DNA of 64,000 nt from Paracentrotus lividus. Lineage: Eukaryota; Echinodermata; Echinoidea; Camarodonta; Echinidae. The DNA lies in contig CALNVZ010000174.1 in NCBI GenBank assembly GCA_940671915.1, positions 78,495,373 through 78,559,372 on the forward strand, written 5' to 3'. The notes under the pieces were generated by a model. It was not told where the DNA came from. It saw nothing but the letters and a program-made list of their open reading frames with translations, and did no database searches. This document shows, piece after piece, positions 22,260 to 34,238 of the stretch. The position numbers were made by a program, and so were the translations under genes. The stretch's first letter is position 1; each line of letters begins with the position of its first letter.

Positions 22260-22828
22260 CTGGGGAGAAACATTTGAGGTTCAAACATGAATATTAAACC
22301 AGACCGTTTAACTACAGTATAATGATAAGTAGTTTCTGAACTTCTTTCCCCAATCCGCTATGTTTTGTTGTTGTTGTTTTTGCTTTTTGCTCTGGTGCCA
22401 TTAGTTAGTTATGACTCTTCTTATTTCTAAGTGCATGGGCATGATACATTTGATAATATTCTTTCTGCATTGACTTCTTTTGCTTATGCCATTTGTCAAA
22501 AATTCCTAGAAAGTGGAACCGGGAACATTTTGATATGAGATATTTATATTCGTACATATTTATCTTAAACATCAGAAATTACACTATTCCGGCAGGTGAC
22601 ACAACAAATTCATTTGATCTAAAATATAAGATTAGGTTAGCATTAGGCTTTTATGTTAGGTTTAAAGTTAGGTATATGGTAAAGTACAGTGTTAAATCAA
22701 GTGTCGATGTTAGCAATTAGTGTATGAAATTTACATTGGAGCAATGGTCGCCGGATCAAATGGAATGGAATCTTCAGGCATCGTATCAACAGGTTTAAAC
22801 ACAAGCAGCCCAACGGATCGAAAGCCTA
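22260..22828. other. gene A intron
   Basis: AT-rich; nothing coding recognised on either strand. Confidence 0.4.
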
Positions 22829-23147
22829 CACTGTAAAAAATATTTGTATTTTTACAGCAAATCTACTGTCAGCAGAGTCGCCATAAAAAAGTGTAATTTA
22901 GAAAACAGTTTTGTTGTAAATTTCTCCTGCAAATAATTACATGAGAAATACAAAATATACATCAGGAGTAACACATTTGTTCTGTTTTAACCAAATACGT
23001 ACGCTATAGAACTCTAATGATTTTTTCCCCTGCTCTTTCATAAATTCTTAGAGGAGAAATTTACAACAAAAGTGTTTTTTTAAATTACATTTTTGTATGG
23101 CGATTCTGCTGACATCACTTTGCTGTATTATTTTTTTTTTTACAGTG
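22829..23147. mobile_element. 319 bp MITE with CACTGTAAAAAA ends next to a splice donor
   Basis: Inverted arms of about 110 bp share CACTGTAAAAAA, ACAGCAAA, GTCAGCAGA, TCGCCATA, TGTAATTTA and TTGTTGTAAATTTCTCCT. TA flanks both ends. Its right end is 10 bp from the donor of exon 23160-23375. Confidence 0.85.
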
Positions 23148-23159
23148 TAATTAACTTAC

Positions 23160-23375
23160 CGAGTGGAGGACCACACCAGACCTGTGCAATATGATCTGCA
23201 TTGCAACGTAGTCCAGTATCCGTGTTCGGACTGAAGGGTGTGAAGGCACATTCTTCAAGAAGATTTTCAGTTCCGTTGCAATCATAATTTCTGTAATATA
23301 TGTCACAGACACCATAATCATTATTGCGTATATCTGTGTTAGTAATACGTAACCTTGTATAATGATATAGCACAA
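23160..23375 (-). CDS. gene A exon: C-terminal half of an SRCR domain (start uncertain)
   Basis: The donor CTCG|GTAAGTT is strong and leaves one G, which joins AT of the next exon to make Asp. The frame encodes TRLRITNTDIRNNDYG, then DIYYRNYDC, NGTENLLEEC, LRCNADH and VWCGPP: the C-terminal half of an SRCR with its last four cysteines plus an extra one in GVC. An in-frame stop lies just upstream, so the acceptor must be near 23376 (CGAAG|TT), where the pyrimidine tract is poor. The matching N-terminal half is not adjacent; a decayed SRCR lies at 24290-24480. The domain may be incomplete, or a first-half exon was missed. Confidence 0.65.
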
Positions 23376-23472
23376 CTTCGAATTATGAACTACTTAAAGA
23401 CAAACTGATCCCTTTTCTTCCATCCAGATTGCAACATTCTGAAAACCTCTTAAAAGATTACGGATATATCCT

Positions 23473-23475
<3 letters not shown>

Positions 23476-23511
<36 letters not shown>
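23476..23511. repeat. poly-T run
   Basis: About 35 T in a row; no retroelement body recognised next to it. Confidence 0.85.
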
Positions 23512-23514
<3 letters not shown>

Positions 23515-23689
23515 ATTAACAAATGGGCCTTCAATTTATGTATTATGTTGTTTGGTTCCCTTACAATAAAAACTCAAAATAAAATCATAAACTACTTATA
23601 ATTTACATTGCAATGTTGTTAAATAGTTTATCAAAATTCAAAGCCCAGCACACGAGTCCCTTATTGAGGTATCTCACTTGTTAATGATA

Positions 23690-23900
23690 CGGATTTGAGA
23701 CGGTTTTGAAACTAGTCGACTCGTAGTAGACTCAGGAGACGTCTTGTAGACGTCGTCTGCGTCTCTGTGACGTCTCGTGAGTCGCGAAAAATAGAAACAT
23801 GTTCATATTATGTGCGAGACTTTTCTGTCGTGAGACGTCTCGAAGTCTCGTATCATTCAAATCACAGAATCTCGGAGGACGTCTCCGCTAAGTGGCGATA
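23690..23900. repeat. GAGACGTC-rich block
   Basis: GGAGACGTCTTGTAGACGTC, GTGACGTCTCGTGAGTCGCG, GTGAGACGTCTCGAAGTCTC and GAGGACGTCTCC are reiterated in both orientations. The same vocabulary appears inside the elements at 6270-6570 and 63100-63420 and near 57140-57245. Confidence 0.65.
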
Positions 23901-24262
23901 GCACCTTAAGACCATTTACACAGTGCGAGTCAAACTGCTTCAAATTAAAAGAAAGAAAAAAGGCCCAATAAGACCCCCAAAATTATAAGCAATACAGCTG
24001 GCAAAACATTTCAAGTCTCAGTTTTCAAGCATACCAGCTGGCAAACATATGCCCATATGGGAATTTTAAACTGGCAAATTTACGTATGTCATAATTTTCC
24101 ACACCTAGATTTCATATTTCATATCATGGCGATTTCAACTATACCCCATCAAATATAAACTTCATTTATTTGAACTATCCCAAAGCGTATGATTATAAAT
24201 ACGGGAAACAGCCTTGCGGCTGATACCTATTTTTTGTTTTACCGCATTTGAATAAATAAAAC

Positions 24263-24285
24263 AATACAATACAATACAAAAATAC
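24263..24285. repeat. (ACAAT)n microsatellite
   Basis: A run of CAATA/ACAAT units. Confidence 0.7.
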
Positions 24286-24289
24286 CTGT

Positions 24290-24480
24290 TCCAGATGACA
24301 CCTGACAATGGCCCAAGGGACACTGTTTTCACACTCTCTCCATGCTGGTATCCGAGTTGACGACAAACCCATCATCCTCCACATCGCTCCAGCCTCATTC
24401 AACAGATTAGACCAGACCTGTATTCAACCACGCCTTCTAGACTTGAGACCACTCAGCAATGTTATCGAACCCCTGTATGG
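24290..24480 (-). pseudogene. decayed SRCR-domain exon
   Basis: On the minus strand one frame reads WVCRQLGYQHGESVKT followed by GPLSGVIWNR, unmistakably the middle of an SRCR domain (VVCRQLGY, then the G-x-G-x-I-W strand). Upstream, other frames give ITLLSGL and SSLEGVVEYRSG, the expected N-terminal strands, but at least two stops and frame changes separate them. A GTATTT after WNR could be the old donor. It lies between gene A's signal-peptide exon and its partial SRCR, so it is probably a lost first SRCR exon. A foldback element begins about 95 bp away. Confidence 0.6.
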
Positions 24481-24574
24481 ATACAGAGAACATTTTATGA
24501 TACATCCGAAGAAAAATGATAATTCCATTGAGCACCATGCCCTTTTTTCTTGTTCCCACAATATTGCGGCACCC

Positions 24575-25817
24575 TTTATAGTCAGGCAGCCAGCTCTAGA
24601 TTGGTTAGCTGAACGAGGTACCAGTAGTAAAGTATGTAGATATATGGGGAGGAATCCACATTTACTTAAAAACCCCACGTCTGGCAGTGCATCTCTGCTG
24701 CATAAGGTCCCTACAGCCGGGGGCGTCCAAAATGAGTGCCACTTTTAAAAAATTCTATTTGATATAAAATAATGCAGAATTCATTTTCTAAACACACTAA
24801 TTTGATGTAAAAATAAAGAGTTAATTGTTTTGACGCTTGTGTCATTTTGAAATCAGACTGAAATCGAAAACAGTGGAGTTTTTGATGAAGAAATGTTTTT
24901 TTCTCATTTTTTTACGAAAATATTTTTCGTTCCTTTTCAATAATTTTTTAATAAATAGTTGAATAAAACTTAATGTTTGTAACCTTTGTGAAAACTTTCC
25001 TACGTGGCATGTGAATGATGCTGTAAAAAGAAAGGGAGTTATATCTTTCCGATAAAGAATAATTATGATGAGCTATAAGTCAGGAACGCAATATAGACAA
25101 AATCAACAATTTGCGCCGCGTATCGAAGAAGAATCCATACCCGTACGTGTATTAGGAAAGGCGATAACATGCGATAGCTTTAGCAGACAAAACAAGTATC
25201 GAAACTTCCGCATTTTTGCACTTTTGTTTGCCTACTCTCAGCCATCACATACAATCAGCTTTCATAATAACGTGCGGGTATTTGTGTCATTCTCAGTCAC
25301 GGGGTAAATAGTTGAATTTTGTCTATATTGCGTTCCTGACTTTAGCTCATCATAATTATTCTTTATCGGAAAGATATACTCCCTTCTTTTTACAGATCAT
25401 CACAATGCACGTAGGAAGTTTTAAAGGTTACAAACATTTAATGTTTCATGTCAACTATTTATTAAAAAATTATTGATAAAAAAGGAACAAAAAAATATTT
25501 TCGTAAAAAAATGAGAAAAAAACATTTCTTTCATCAATACTCTCACTGTTTTCGATTTCAGTCTGATTTCAGAATGACACAAGCGTCAAGACAATTTAAT
25601 ACTCTTTATTTTGACTCAAATTTAAGTGTGTTTAGAAAATGAATTCTGCGTTTTTATTCAAAAAAGATTTTTTTTTTTTTTTTTGCAAAATGGCACTCAT
25701 TTTGGACGCCCCGGCTGTAGGGACCTTATGCAGCAGAGATGCACTGCCAGATGTGGGTTTAGTAAATGTTGGTATTCTTTCCCATATATTCCAATACTTT
25801 ACTACTGGTACCTCGTG
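24575..25817. mobile_element. 1.2 kb foldback element, copy 1
   Basis: Near-continuous inverted repeat about a centre near 25200. The left arm reads ATTGGTTAGCTGAACGAGGT, ACCAGTAGTAAAGTA, CTACAGCCGGGG, AAAATGAGTGCCA and ATGATGAGCTATAAGTCAGG; the right arm gives these inverted in order. The right arm stops at ACCTCGT and then diverges, so this copy is truncated. Copy 2 is at 55617-56919. No transposase. Confidence 0.85.
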
Positions 25818-26949
25818 CTTTATATGTCCCGACAAAACTGAGTATACAGTTCCTCATGTAAGTCCACATTGTAATAGGATTTGAGGAGCCATTCCTCAAG
25901 TTTCAGCACCCAGCTAGTAGCCTTAGTAGGATGGCCAATACAAAAGCAAAAAGCCACTAGGTTTCCACTTCACTGTATGGATGTAGTCACCCATGCATTT
26001 ACAATGCAAACAATAACCCATGCACTCCTCCTACTCAATAATACACAGGCAGAGAAACGGCAAAATTTTCAATAATAAAACAGCTTTCGAAATTGTCGTT
26101 TTGGCCAGTGGTAAATATCAATCATTTTTATTCCTAATTGGTCAGTTTCTTCCTTAGAAAATACTCTAGCAGAAGATCAACTTCTCCTGTTGGAAAAATT
26201 GATATTAAAAAACTACAGCGTGTTCAAAGTGATGCTTCTGTGTGATGTGTGTTATGACTGGAATTTTCTCATGATTGGAATAGATTCAGATAAGGAGAAG
26301 TGGATATTTATAAAATTTCACTATTTTGAACAAAAAATGTATTGGGGTAAAAAATAAAGAAAATGTTACCACTGGCCATTTAGTTTTAAAATTACTCTAC
26401 CTGTTAACCTCAGCTCTGAGCCACACCACCATGAATAGCCCATTGTCTGAGGTGTTTCTATTTGAAACATGCCCTATGGAGTATTTTTCCACGTGGTCAT
26501 ATTGGATCACATACGGTCACATACATGTCAAACCGTCAGTTTTTGACTGCCATAAACTGTATCTTTGTATAATCTACTCAATTGTGTTACTATTAATCTC
26601 ATTTCATGTTGATACACACATAGAAATGTTTTATGTATGATTTGTTTAATAAATCAAAGACAAAGAACCATAAACTTGAGCTTTATTGCATTTTCTGGCT
26701 TTGTCTGAACTTGTAAAAGTGTTCTAGCAAGCTCATTGGTAATCTGAGACACTCTTTGGGTCATATCTTTGAAACGGAACATCCAATTGTGATAATTCAA
26801 GTACCAAAATGTTTTTCTTTTAAAATGCTCTATCAAATAAACCTAGCAAAAACAACTTAAAAATAACTTCAAATTTTAGTGGACATCCCTACTATATGGA
26901 CCACTCTGCTACACCTGACTCGGTTATACATTCTTGTTTTATACATGTA
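25818..26949. other. gene A first-intron region
   Basis: Mixed AT-rich sequence. Short open frames near 26326-26640 (+) and 26654-26836 (-) have no recognised domain. Confidence 0.4.
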
Positions 26950-28685
26950 GGGGAGACCGGGGACAAATGTAACACGGGGCAATTGTAACAGGGGCTCCCA
27001 TTCCTAGCAGAAACACGCTATAAACTTAAAATTTGTACAGAGCATGCGTATTACATCGCTCCACATGCTGTATGAGTGTTAGCAGATTTAACGCTTCGTG
27101 GAACTTTCTACAGCAGAAAAACCGTTTTTTGAGCAGGAAAGTAATATTTCACATTACCCATTGTTTTTCTTCTGGACAAATATGTGGATGAGCTACGGCT
27201 TTCATTTTTATATATTTAGAAATTATGTTCTTAGGCCATATTTTGCTAACGTTTCAACGATGAATACCTAAGCTAAGATAGAAAAAAATCTCTCCAAATA
27301 TGGTCGCCTCTGTCAGGGGCAATTGTAACAAGCTGTTACAATTGCCCCCTAAAGGACCAGTAACTCCCGTAGGAACTCGCGCGGTATTAAGCAGCTTTCC
27401 GCTGCATCAACACCAAGCTAATATATAACCAATCAGGGGCCACGGAGCGTTTTTGAAAGTGGAGGGGCTGAGCGGCAAGGGGGTTGGGTGGGGGGGGGGG
27501 GGGGGGGGGGGGGCTGAACAAGCTAAAAATCACAAATGTATGGTCATGTGTCCGTTTTTGTACACGTTTGCTGACGAAAGTGGGGGGGGGGGCTTAGAAA
27601 TGAGAATTGCATAACTTTGAACGTATCCGTCAATCATTTATTGTATTTACAAGGAAAAAGGGCCTTTATAAGCTCAGATATGAGGATTAAATTACTTTGA
27701 ACATATATGTCCAATACGTTTTGTTGAAAAGGCAAAAAATATTGATTTAGTCCGAAAAAAGGGTGTCTTTAGTTTGTTTATCATTTGTTTCATTGTAATC
27801 AGAGCCTCAATTTTTGTTTCTTTTTGTTTTTTAATGATTTATATCACTTTACTAGAAACGAAAAATTAAACAAATATGAAGAGAGTGAACATTCTTTTAA
27901 TGCCAAAGTTGTAAATAGGAGTAGACTTGGAAATGAATAAAAACAGCAAAGAGTAGCCTCGTCGATAAGCTCAAGCATCAGAACTTCATAACTTTGAATG
28001 AATTATTAATTATAATGCTTTACAAAAACAAAAGGTAACCATATCTATAAGCTCAGGCATGAGAATTAAATAACTTTGAACATATTTGTCCAATACGTTT
28101 TGTTAGAAAGGCAAAGAAATATTGATTTTGTCCGAAAAAGTGCCTCTAGTTTGTTTATAATTTGTGTCATTGTAATCAGAGCCTCAAGTTTTTTTTAATT
28201 CTTGTTGTTTTGATAATTTATATCACTTTACTAGAGAACTTCATAACTTCATATGTTTGAATGTATAGTCAATTATAGTGCTTTGTTTACAATTACCAAA
28301 GGTAACCTTATCTATGAGTTCAAACATGAGAATTAGATAACTGTGAACCTATAATTTGATTTGATTTGATTTGATTTTATTTGTCGATTGTACATGGTAT
28401 AAAAAAAAATAAAAAAAAGAAACACTGACAGGATAGCCAATGAAATCCGAAAAGGCTTATTTTATAGGGTCCTATAAAATGAGAAGGAGATTACGGACCC
28501 CCCGCCCCTGATTTGCTTTTTCTTATTTAAAAAAAAACCCACACACATTAAAAGAGAGAAAGAAGAGAGAGGAAGGGAGGAAAATTGAGAGGAGGAGGAA
28601 AGAGAGAGAGCTAAGGGCAGATAGGAAAGTAAAAAGGTAAAGATGGAGTGAAAGAAGAAAAAGAAAGACAGAGAAAAAAGAAGAG

Positions 28686-28720
<35 letters not shown>

Positions 28721-29501
28721 GAGAGAGATGGGAGCCCCCATAAAAGACTAAGATATATTTTCAATGTGATACCTGAAAATATACGTCCAATGCGTTTTGT
28801 TAACAGGGCAAAGAAATATTGATTTTGACAGAAAAAAAAAGTGGCGTAAATTTTTAAGATTGATTTTACAAAAAAAAAAAAAAGCTGTCATTTTTTTACT
28901 TCTTATCAGAAATGTATCACTGTATTTGGAAAAGAATGTGTTAAAATCAAAAGGCGTAGGCCTAATATAAAGCTGTCAGTTTAAAGATATATTGGGTAGG
29001 TACAAAGTAGATAAAGAACCAAAATATGAATTGATGAAGGTTCTATAGTTCTACAGTTAAAGGGTGAAGCCCCAACAACCTTAAAAAAATAAAATAAAAA
29101 AAAAGGATCATAACTTTTGCCTCATATCATGAATATAACAAGTGGAAAACATAATATAAATGAGTCAAGCATTGTCATGTTTTATTATAATTAGCTTATG
29201 TGGTTAATGATGTTTAAATCTTAGATCTGTCAAGTGCATAGTTTTGATAATTTCATGTGTTACAATTGCCCCGTACGTCTGTTACAATTGCCCCTGGACA
29301 CGGGGCAATTGTAACACTCGACCTCATGTTTTGAAATGGTAATGGCTTCAAAATAACTTGTTGTACTTAGCCCAAACCTATTCATATGTCAAGCTAAGAT
29401 ATGCATATTTCATTTTATTTAATTTTAAGCAAGTATTTAGCTTTAATAAAGTTGATAGGTTAAATTTGGAAAAAACTGTTACAATTGCCCCGGGTCTCCC
29501 C
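26950..29501. mobile_element. TA-flanked GGGGAGACC element, copy 1 (2.55 kb)
   Basis: Begins GGGGAGACCGGGGACAAATG and ends with the inverse of GGGGAGACCCGGGGCAATTG; TA lies directly outside both ends. The phrase GGGGCAATTGTAACA recurs near both ends and inside (about 26978, 27317-27345, 29267-29314 and 29480) in both orientations. The interior contains a nested GGAGGGGCTGAGC MITE with a G-run (27432-27598), a (TTTGA)n run and a GA microsatellite. It has no transposase and closely resembles copy 2 at 41874-44051. Confidence 0.85.
28559..28733. repeat. GA-rich tract with (GA)n and G-run
   Basis: Purine-only stretch with a (GA)n core at 28689-28720, inside the 26950-29501 element. ORFs across it are low-complexity artefacts. 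Confidence 0.85.
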
Positions 29502-29871
29502 TATGCTAACCTGTAGACCGACGACAAACCGATACAATAGTAATGTCATTCGGTAGTACTATTATGGGTTTGGTGCAGCATTATGTTGGTCTCTGGTCAA
29601 TGTTGCAGTATGTATTTTTTTAAAAGTAATCCGACATCAATAAATCACAAAAAGAACAACTGAGCAAAATGATGGGAGAAGTAGTTTTTTTTTTGTGATT
29701 TCGTAGATCAGATAGCTCATACTGGAATGTCATATTTAAATTGGTTACACTTAAGTGAACCAGAAGTTTTTGGAAGCACTTTTGCGTTACACCATGGTCC
29801 ATATTACAAAATGTCTTTGCCGTGGTATGCATGATAAAATCCTCAATATACAAGTATATATATTTTCTTAC

Positions 29872-29947
29872 CTGTATTACCCTGCACTCCTACCGTACAC
29901 CATAATCCATACATGAATAAGAACGTCACTCTGAAATCCTTGTCCAT
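29872..29947 (-). CDS. gene A exon 1: signal peptide
   Basis: ATG at 29947 opens 25 codons plus one base, ending at the donor G|GTAAGAAAA. The peptide has a charged start (MDKDF), a hydrophobic core (VTFLFMYGLWCTVGV) and a plausible cleavage near VQG, as expected for a signal peptide exon. A paralogous exon with the same layout and donor is at 44069-44147. Phase 1 matches the SRCR exons downstream, so linking it to gene A is reasonable, though nothing in 25.9-29.8 kb confirms that no other exon intervenes. The six exons together would give about 443 residues. Confidence 0.7.
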
Positions 29948-30400
29948 GGCTCTATAACATGTAAACATTTACTATATTTTAATATAGTGTTCGTGGTTCA
30001 GATATTAACAATAATGTAGATTCTCTTGCTATATTGTATACGAAAATGAATAGGAGTAATACTGGCAATGTGAAACACTTAATTGCAATATACCTCACTG
30101 ACACACGGATGTTTATTTTCATTTCTGATTCAGCCCAACTTCTACAAATACCAATTTCTATTGTCAGTGATTGTTCGATATTTTGATAACGGCCAGACAC
30201 ACATGCATCGTCAAGCGCAGCAAAGTCGGGAATAATAATTTCATTCACTCGTGGCAGTGAACCACGAAGTATATATGCATTGCGTCCTACCGTCATTTGC
30301 AAAATGTATAGCTCCATGATTTTACATACGTCATTGTGGTACTAATTTGTTTATATAGTTTGGGTACTCCTGATGCCAGCTAAGTTTTAGATCATTTAAG
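29948..30400 (-). promoter_or_regulatory. upstream region of gene A shared with 44148-44570
   Basis: About 400 bp immediately 5' of the signal exon is recognisably similar to the DNA 5' of the second signal exon (shared AATAGGAGTAATACTG, ATTATTTTCATTT, GGAATAATAATTTCATTCA, GGCAGTGAACC and TTTACATACG). This is where a promoter and 5' untranslated region should lie. A 112-codon minus ORF here is not supported by the second copy. Confidence 0.5.
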
Positions 30401-30602
30401 GCATTTTATGTCCAGTATTTTTGTCCAATTCTCAGAGCGTCCAAGGATTATTGTTTCCTATGGATACCCATTCACCTCATCTAGGTCGAGTGCAGCTCAT
30501 AATGGGTGAATTTCTTGCTGAAGGAAATGAACATCAGGTGTGGGATTTGAACCTGCGAGTCAAAACCACTACACCACGGTATTTGGTATGTATCTTGGAC
30601 AG

Positions 30603-30773
30603 GGCCGCGGAGCGTTTTTTTAAAGTGGAGGGGCTGAGCCGAAGAGGGGGGGGGAGCTGAACAGGATAAAAAAATTCATTTTTGCGATTTTGAACACGTT
30701 TGCTGAAAGTGGGGGGGGGGGGGAATGAACCCCACCCCTCCAGGCTCCCGGCCCCTGTTTGATACAAGTTGGA
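30603..30773. mobile_element. MITE of the GGGTCGCGGAGCG family
   Basis: ACAGGGCCGCGGAGCG at the left and CCCGGCCCCTGT at the right, with GGAGGGGCTGAGCCGAA and long G-runs inside. Confidence 0.7.
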
Positions 30774-30834
30774 ACCTTATTTCAGAATATAGACCTTTCA
30801 TATCTCTTTTTGAACCTCCCCTCCCTCTTCCCAC

Positions 30835-30835
<1 letters not shown>

Positions 30836-30886
<51 letters not shown>
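30836..30886. repeat. (CT)n microsatellite
   Basis: About 25 CT units followed by an imperfect CT-rich tail to 30915. Confidence 0.95.
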
Positions 30887-30889
<3 letters not shown>

Positions 30890-30919
30890 CTCCCCTCTCT
30901 CTCTATCTCTCTATATCGG

Positions 30920-31864
30920 TCAACACCTACTCGTGGAAATTCATTTAAGTTCACACGGCGCAATCGGATTTTTTTTTGCCCTCTGATTATTGTTTACCGG
31001 TTTAAAAACAGAACAAAACAAAAACAAATAAAACTTTTGAGAATGAAATATATTTTAATATTGCACAGCAACCGACACAGAACTACATCAAGAAAACACT
31101 GATACATATTATATTAAATTGATACAAGTTAATTTCATATAAATACCAATAGCAAACTGATTTCACGAAAATGGGCAATTATATAAACAAAGCAATAATC
31201 CAAAAGCATCAAAAATGTGTAACAATGCCCCCCCCCCCTCTGGAAAATCTTGGATCCGCGCCTGATTTTCATATCTATCTTGTTTTTAGCCTTGACGACA
31301 AGGTTGTAAATGGTAACTACAGATTATTTTTCATTTTGGTTTGGCTTTGCTGAGATTCTACAATACGTTATTGTGAAGTTAGAAATTTCCATAGTGTAAA
31401 AATGAATAGAATCAATGTTGAACCCTAATCAAAATAATTTTGATCCCACCCCTTGACACAAGACTTGAGCATGTAAACCGCAAATGATAAGGCGTAAATA
31501 TTCATACAATTCATATGAAAGCGCTGTAAAATATAAAAACAACAACCATAAAACTAGATGTAACTTAAAGAACAATAGTAATACTACACCTCATACGTTT
31601 TTCCTTTGGGTAGGACTGAGGGGGCCTTGGTGTGTTGCATAAACAAAAAGGGGCCCCAAAATAAGAAGAAAATGATAAAAATGGCCATCATGGGGGTTGA
31701 CAATTTTTTTTGGAAGAAAAATCCCCGGGAAGGGTTGAGGGAACGTCCAAAATATAGCAAGGATCCCGGAAAGTGAAAGCGGTGACAAACTCATTCAAGT
31801 TATAGCTGGAGGAAAATAATGTCGCTAGAGCGCCCAAAAATATTCCACTTTTATGACGGACAGT
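30920..31864. other. intergenic sequence
   Basis: AT-rich, with no gene. CCCCCCCCCTCTGG followed by ATCCGCGCCTG (31230-31263) looks like a worn MITE end. Confidence 0.4.
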
Positions 31865-32101
31865 GTATACTTGGACTATATTATCTTGATTACTTTTTTT
31901 TTAAATTTTAACTTATAGATGAACATAAAGGGGGAAAAAAGGAGAACCCACCATTATTTTCATTTTAAAAAGGTATATAGCTTCCATTCGATACATCTGA
32001 ATCGGCGTCCCAGGCAAATGCCAGAGATGAAGAATGGAATTTCACCTTGAAGTGGGTAGGAATAGGTAGAGTGCCCTACAAGTCTGCAACTGCTCCTTTA
32101 A

Positions 32102-32552
32102 TTACATCGTTTTTAACTCGTGGATTGATCCAGCCATTGATTGATCCAGTCGTACAACTGAGTCATACGATGGTGGTGGACCTAGGTCGGGGGTTGAAGT
32201 CATATTGTAATCAGAAGCAGCCTGATCAGAACCAGGAGAATCATGAATCGTCGATGAAGGTAAGCCTAAGTCAACATCATTTTCCCTTGATGAAATCCTA
32301 TTTTGGAGATCGCTGAGGAACGAAGGAGCTGGAACAGAACGATCACGTATCGGTGATCCAGATATTGTTGTAATGTTAGGATTCGTTCCTGGATCAGGGT
32401 TCGTCGAAGATCGTTTGCAGATATTTTTATAACATTTACAGATAGCATAGATAATGAGAACGATAACCAAGATATAACAGGGAGTAGCCAGTACAAGACC
32501 TTCTGCTAAGTCTATCCTTCCCGGAGAACTTGGTGGGACGTCCGTGCTGGAC
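32102..32552 (-). CDS. exon B: membrane span and PPPSY tail, receptor paralogue
   Basis: On the minus strand an ATATTTAG acceptor is followed by one base of a split codon and 150 codons to TAA. The order is a short stalk with STDVPPSSPGRID, a hydrophobic span (GLVLATPCYILVIVLIIYAI), a Cys/Lys-rich juxtamembrane (CKCYKNICKRSS), a tail with repeated DSPGSD-like acidic turns, then GPPPSYDSVVRLDQ, and a C-terminal IHELKTM. The tail is collinear with exon C and shares the PPSYxxV logic with gene A. Incoming phase is 2, unlike gene A's phase 1, so it cannot be spliced directly to the signal exon at 44069-44147. Ectodomain exons were not found. Intact and apparently constrained. Confidence 0.8.
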
Positions 32553-32664
32553 CTAAATATAATTGTCAAAAAAAAAAAAAAATATAATATTCTCAATATT
32601 TTAACTTTTATATATATATATATATACATATATATATTTTTTAAAATTATAATGCATATATCAC

Positions 32665-34230
32665 ATGGACCATTCTTGGTCACGTGTGTGACCGAAATTA
32701 TGCAAAATCTTGACTTTAATTGGCTATAACTCTAACAATGTTAAACATATACTGATTTAATGTTTATATTATGCTAACATATTTTGTTGCTTATTATTTG
32801 GAAATATTTTTTGATATTTACAAAATGCATGTTCAAGGTCAGAGGTCAAAAGAAGTGGGTCACGTGTGCGACTGCACAGAACGGCATGATTTTGAAAGTT
32901 CAATTTCATTTTGAAATTCCTGTAAGTTCTAAAATGATGAAATTTTCTTATTGCTGTGAGATATACATTATGGACCTGCTAACCATAAAATACCAATGGA
33001 TAGAAGTCATCTCTGAAATTTCTTTTTTTATCTATTATTCTATATCGTGATGTCGGGTCACGTGTGTGACATTTTAGTGGGTCACGTGTGTGACCTAAGG
33101 CAAATTGTATAGAAAATCAATATAAACACAAAACAAAAAGAAAGTTCCCCCTATTTCAGATATCAATAATTTTTTAACCAGGAGGAATTTAAAAAATCTA
33201 ACTATATGTCCATGTAGGGAATTTTATTAGCTACCATAGGAGAGAATTTTAGGAAAAATCATCAAGTCTTGCTTCAGTGATTAATGGTAGAAAGCAAAAA
33301 TGTCAATTTTTTAAGTTCACAAGCCTAAAATCACAACTTTGATTTAATGATATCGGACCCATTTTCAAATTTTAAACAACTTACACGTCAGAATGTATGC
33401 AAAACGTGCTTCCAAACATACGGAAACGAAATTTGCGTCAAATTTCACGGTTGAGTGAGCATTCAGCAAAAATTTCCCAAACTGCGATTCTTACTTCTTT
33501 GCCATGGTATAATCCATCAAATGTGATGGAATTCCTGTTGTGGAAGTGTATGAAACCAATATCCATCCATTCACGGTTGAATGAACCCATCAATCAACCA
33601 AAAAATAGGCCATTTTAGAATTACGAAGAGTCATTGTAGTCATTTTATGCACTAGAAAGCATCTCAATAACATTTTTGGGGTTTTATTTATCTTCTTTGG
33701 GCACGTGTCAATGATCCTATGGCATTTATTTAAAAATTCATGCTTCAGTGAGCACGTGAGACTGGAAAGGCCTTTTTCTCACGTATGGACTAAAATTCAA
33801 ATTCTTACTTTGATTGAATATAACAATTCTTTTCGGGGAGTACTTTTTATTTTATTTTCATAAAGATCCCAATGTTTCACGCCTCAGTGGGCACAAGATA
33901 CAAGAAAGTCATGAAAATAAGAAAAAAGTTTCGGGCCTAGTCATGGTTCAGTGACTTTTCGAATACGTAATTTGAGTAATGATCATGTTATTAGAAACCA
34001 GTTGAAGCTATGTGCAAAGTTTCATAAAATAATTCACAGTCAAATGGACAAAAACTGACAATTAAAATATGCCAAATTTCACTTTTGTTAAACTTTTGTT
34101 AAACCTCTGTACATAAAGTCAATGGAAGAGGAAATCAATACCTGACAAATGTGAAATTCGGCCAGTTTCATTGATGATTATTGTTAATTCTACCGTGAGT
34201 TATGTCACGTGTGGATTTCGTTTGAACTGA
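32665..34230. mobile_element. insertion in copy B with repeated GGTCACGTGTGTGACC
   Basis: Copy C lacks this DNA. GGTCACGTGTGTGACC or close variants occur at 32678, 32858, 33056 and 33080, each containing CACGTG, and GTCACGTGTGG near 34204. No ORF or clear ends; the limits come from the B/C comparison and from the next element. Confidence 0.55.
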
Positions 34231-34238
34231 ATAAGATA

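Noticed and set aside
24308-24748. 146-codon + ORF
   Set aside because: Runs across the antisense of the decayed SRCR exon and into the foldback arm, so it is a chance frame.
28462-28764. Ser/Leu-rich and Arg/Glu-rich ORFs over GA tracts (also 30725-31102 and 43020-43421)
   Set aside because: Translations of microsatellites; no non-repetitive protein sequence.
29979-30317. 112-codon minus ORF upstream of gene A
   Set aside because: The homologous block at 44148-44570 has indels that break the frame, so it is not constrained as protein.
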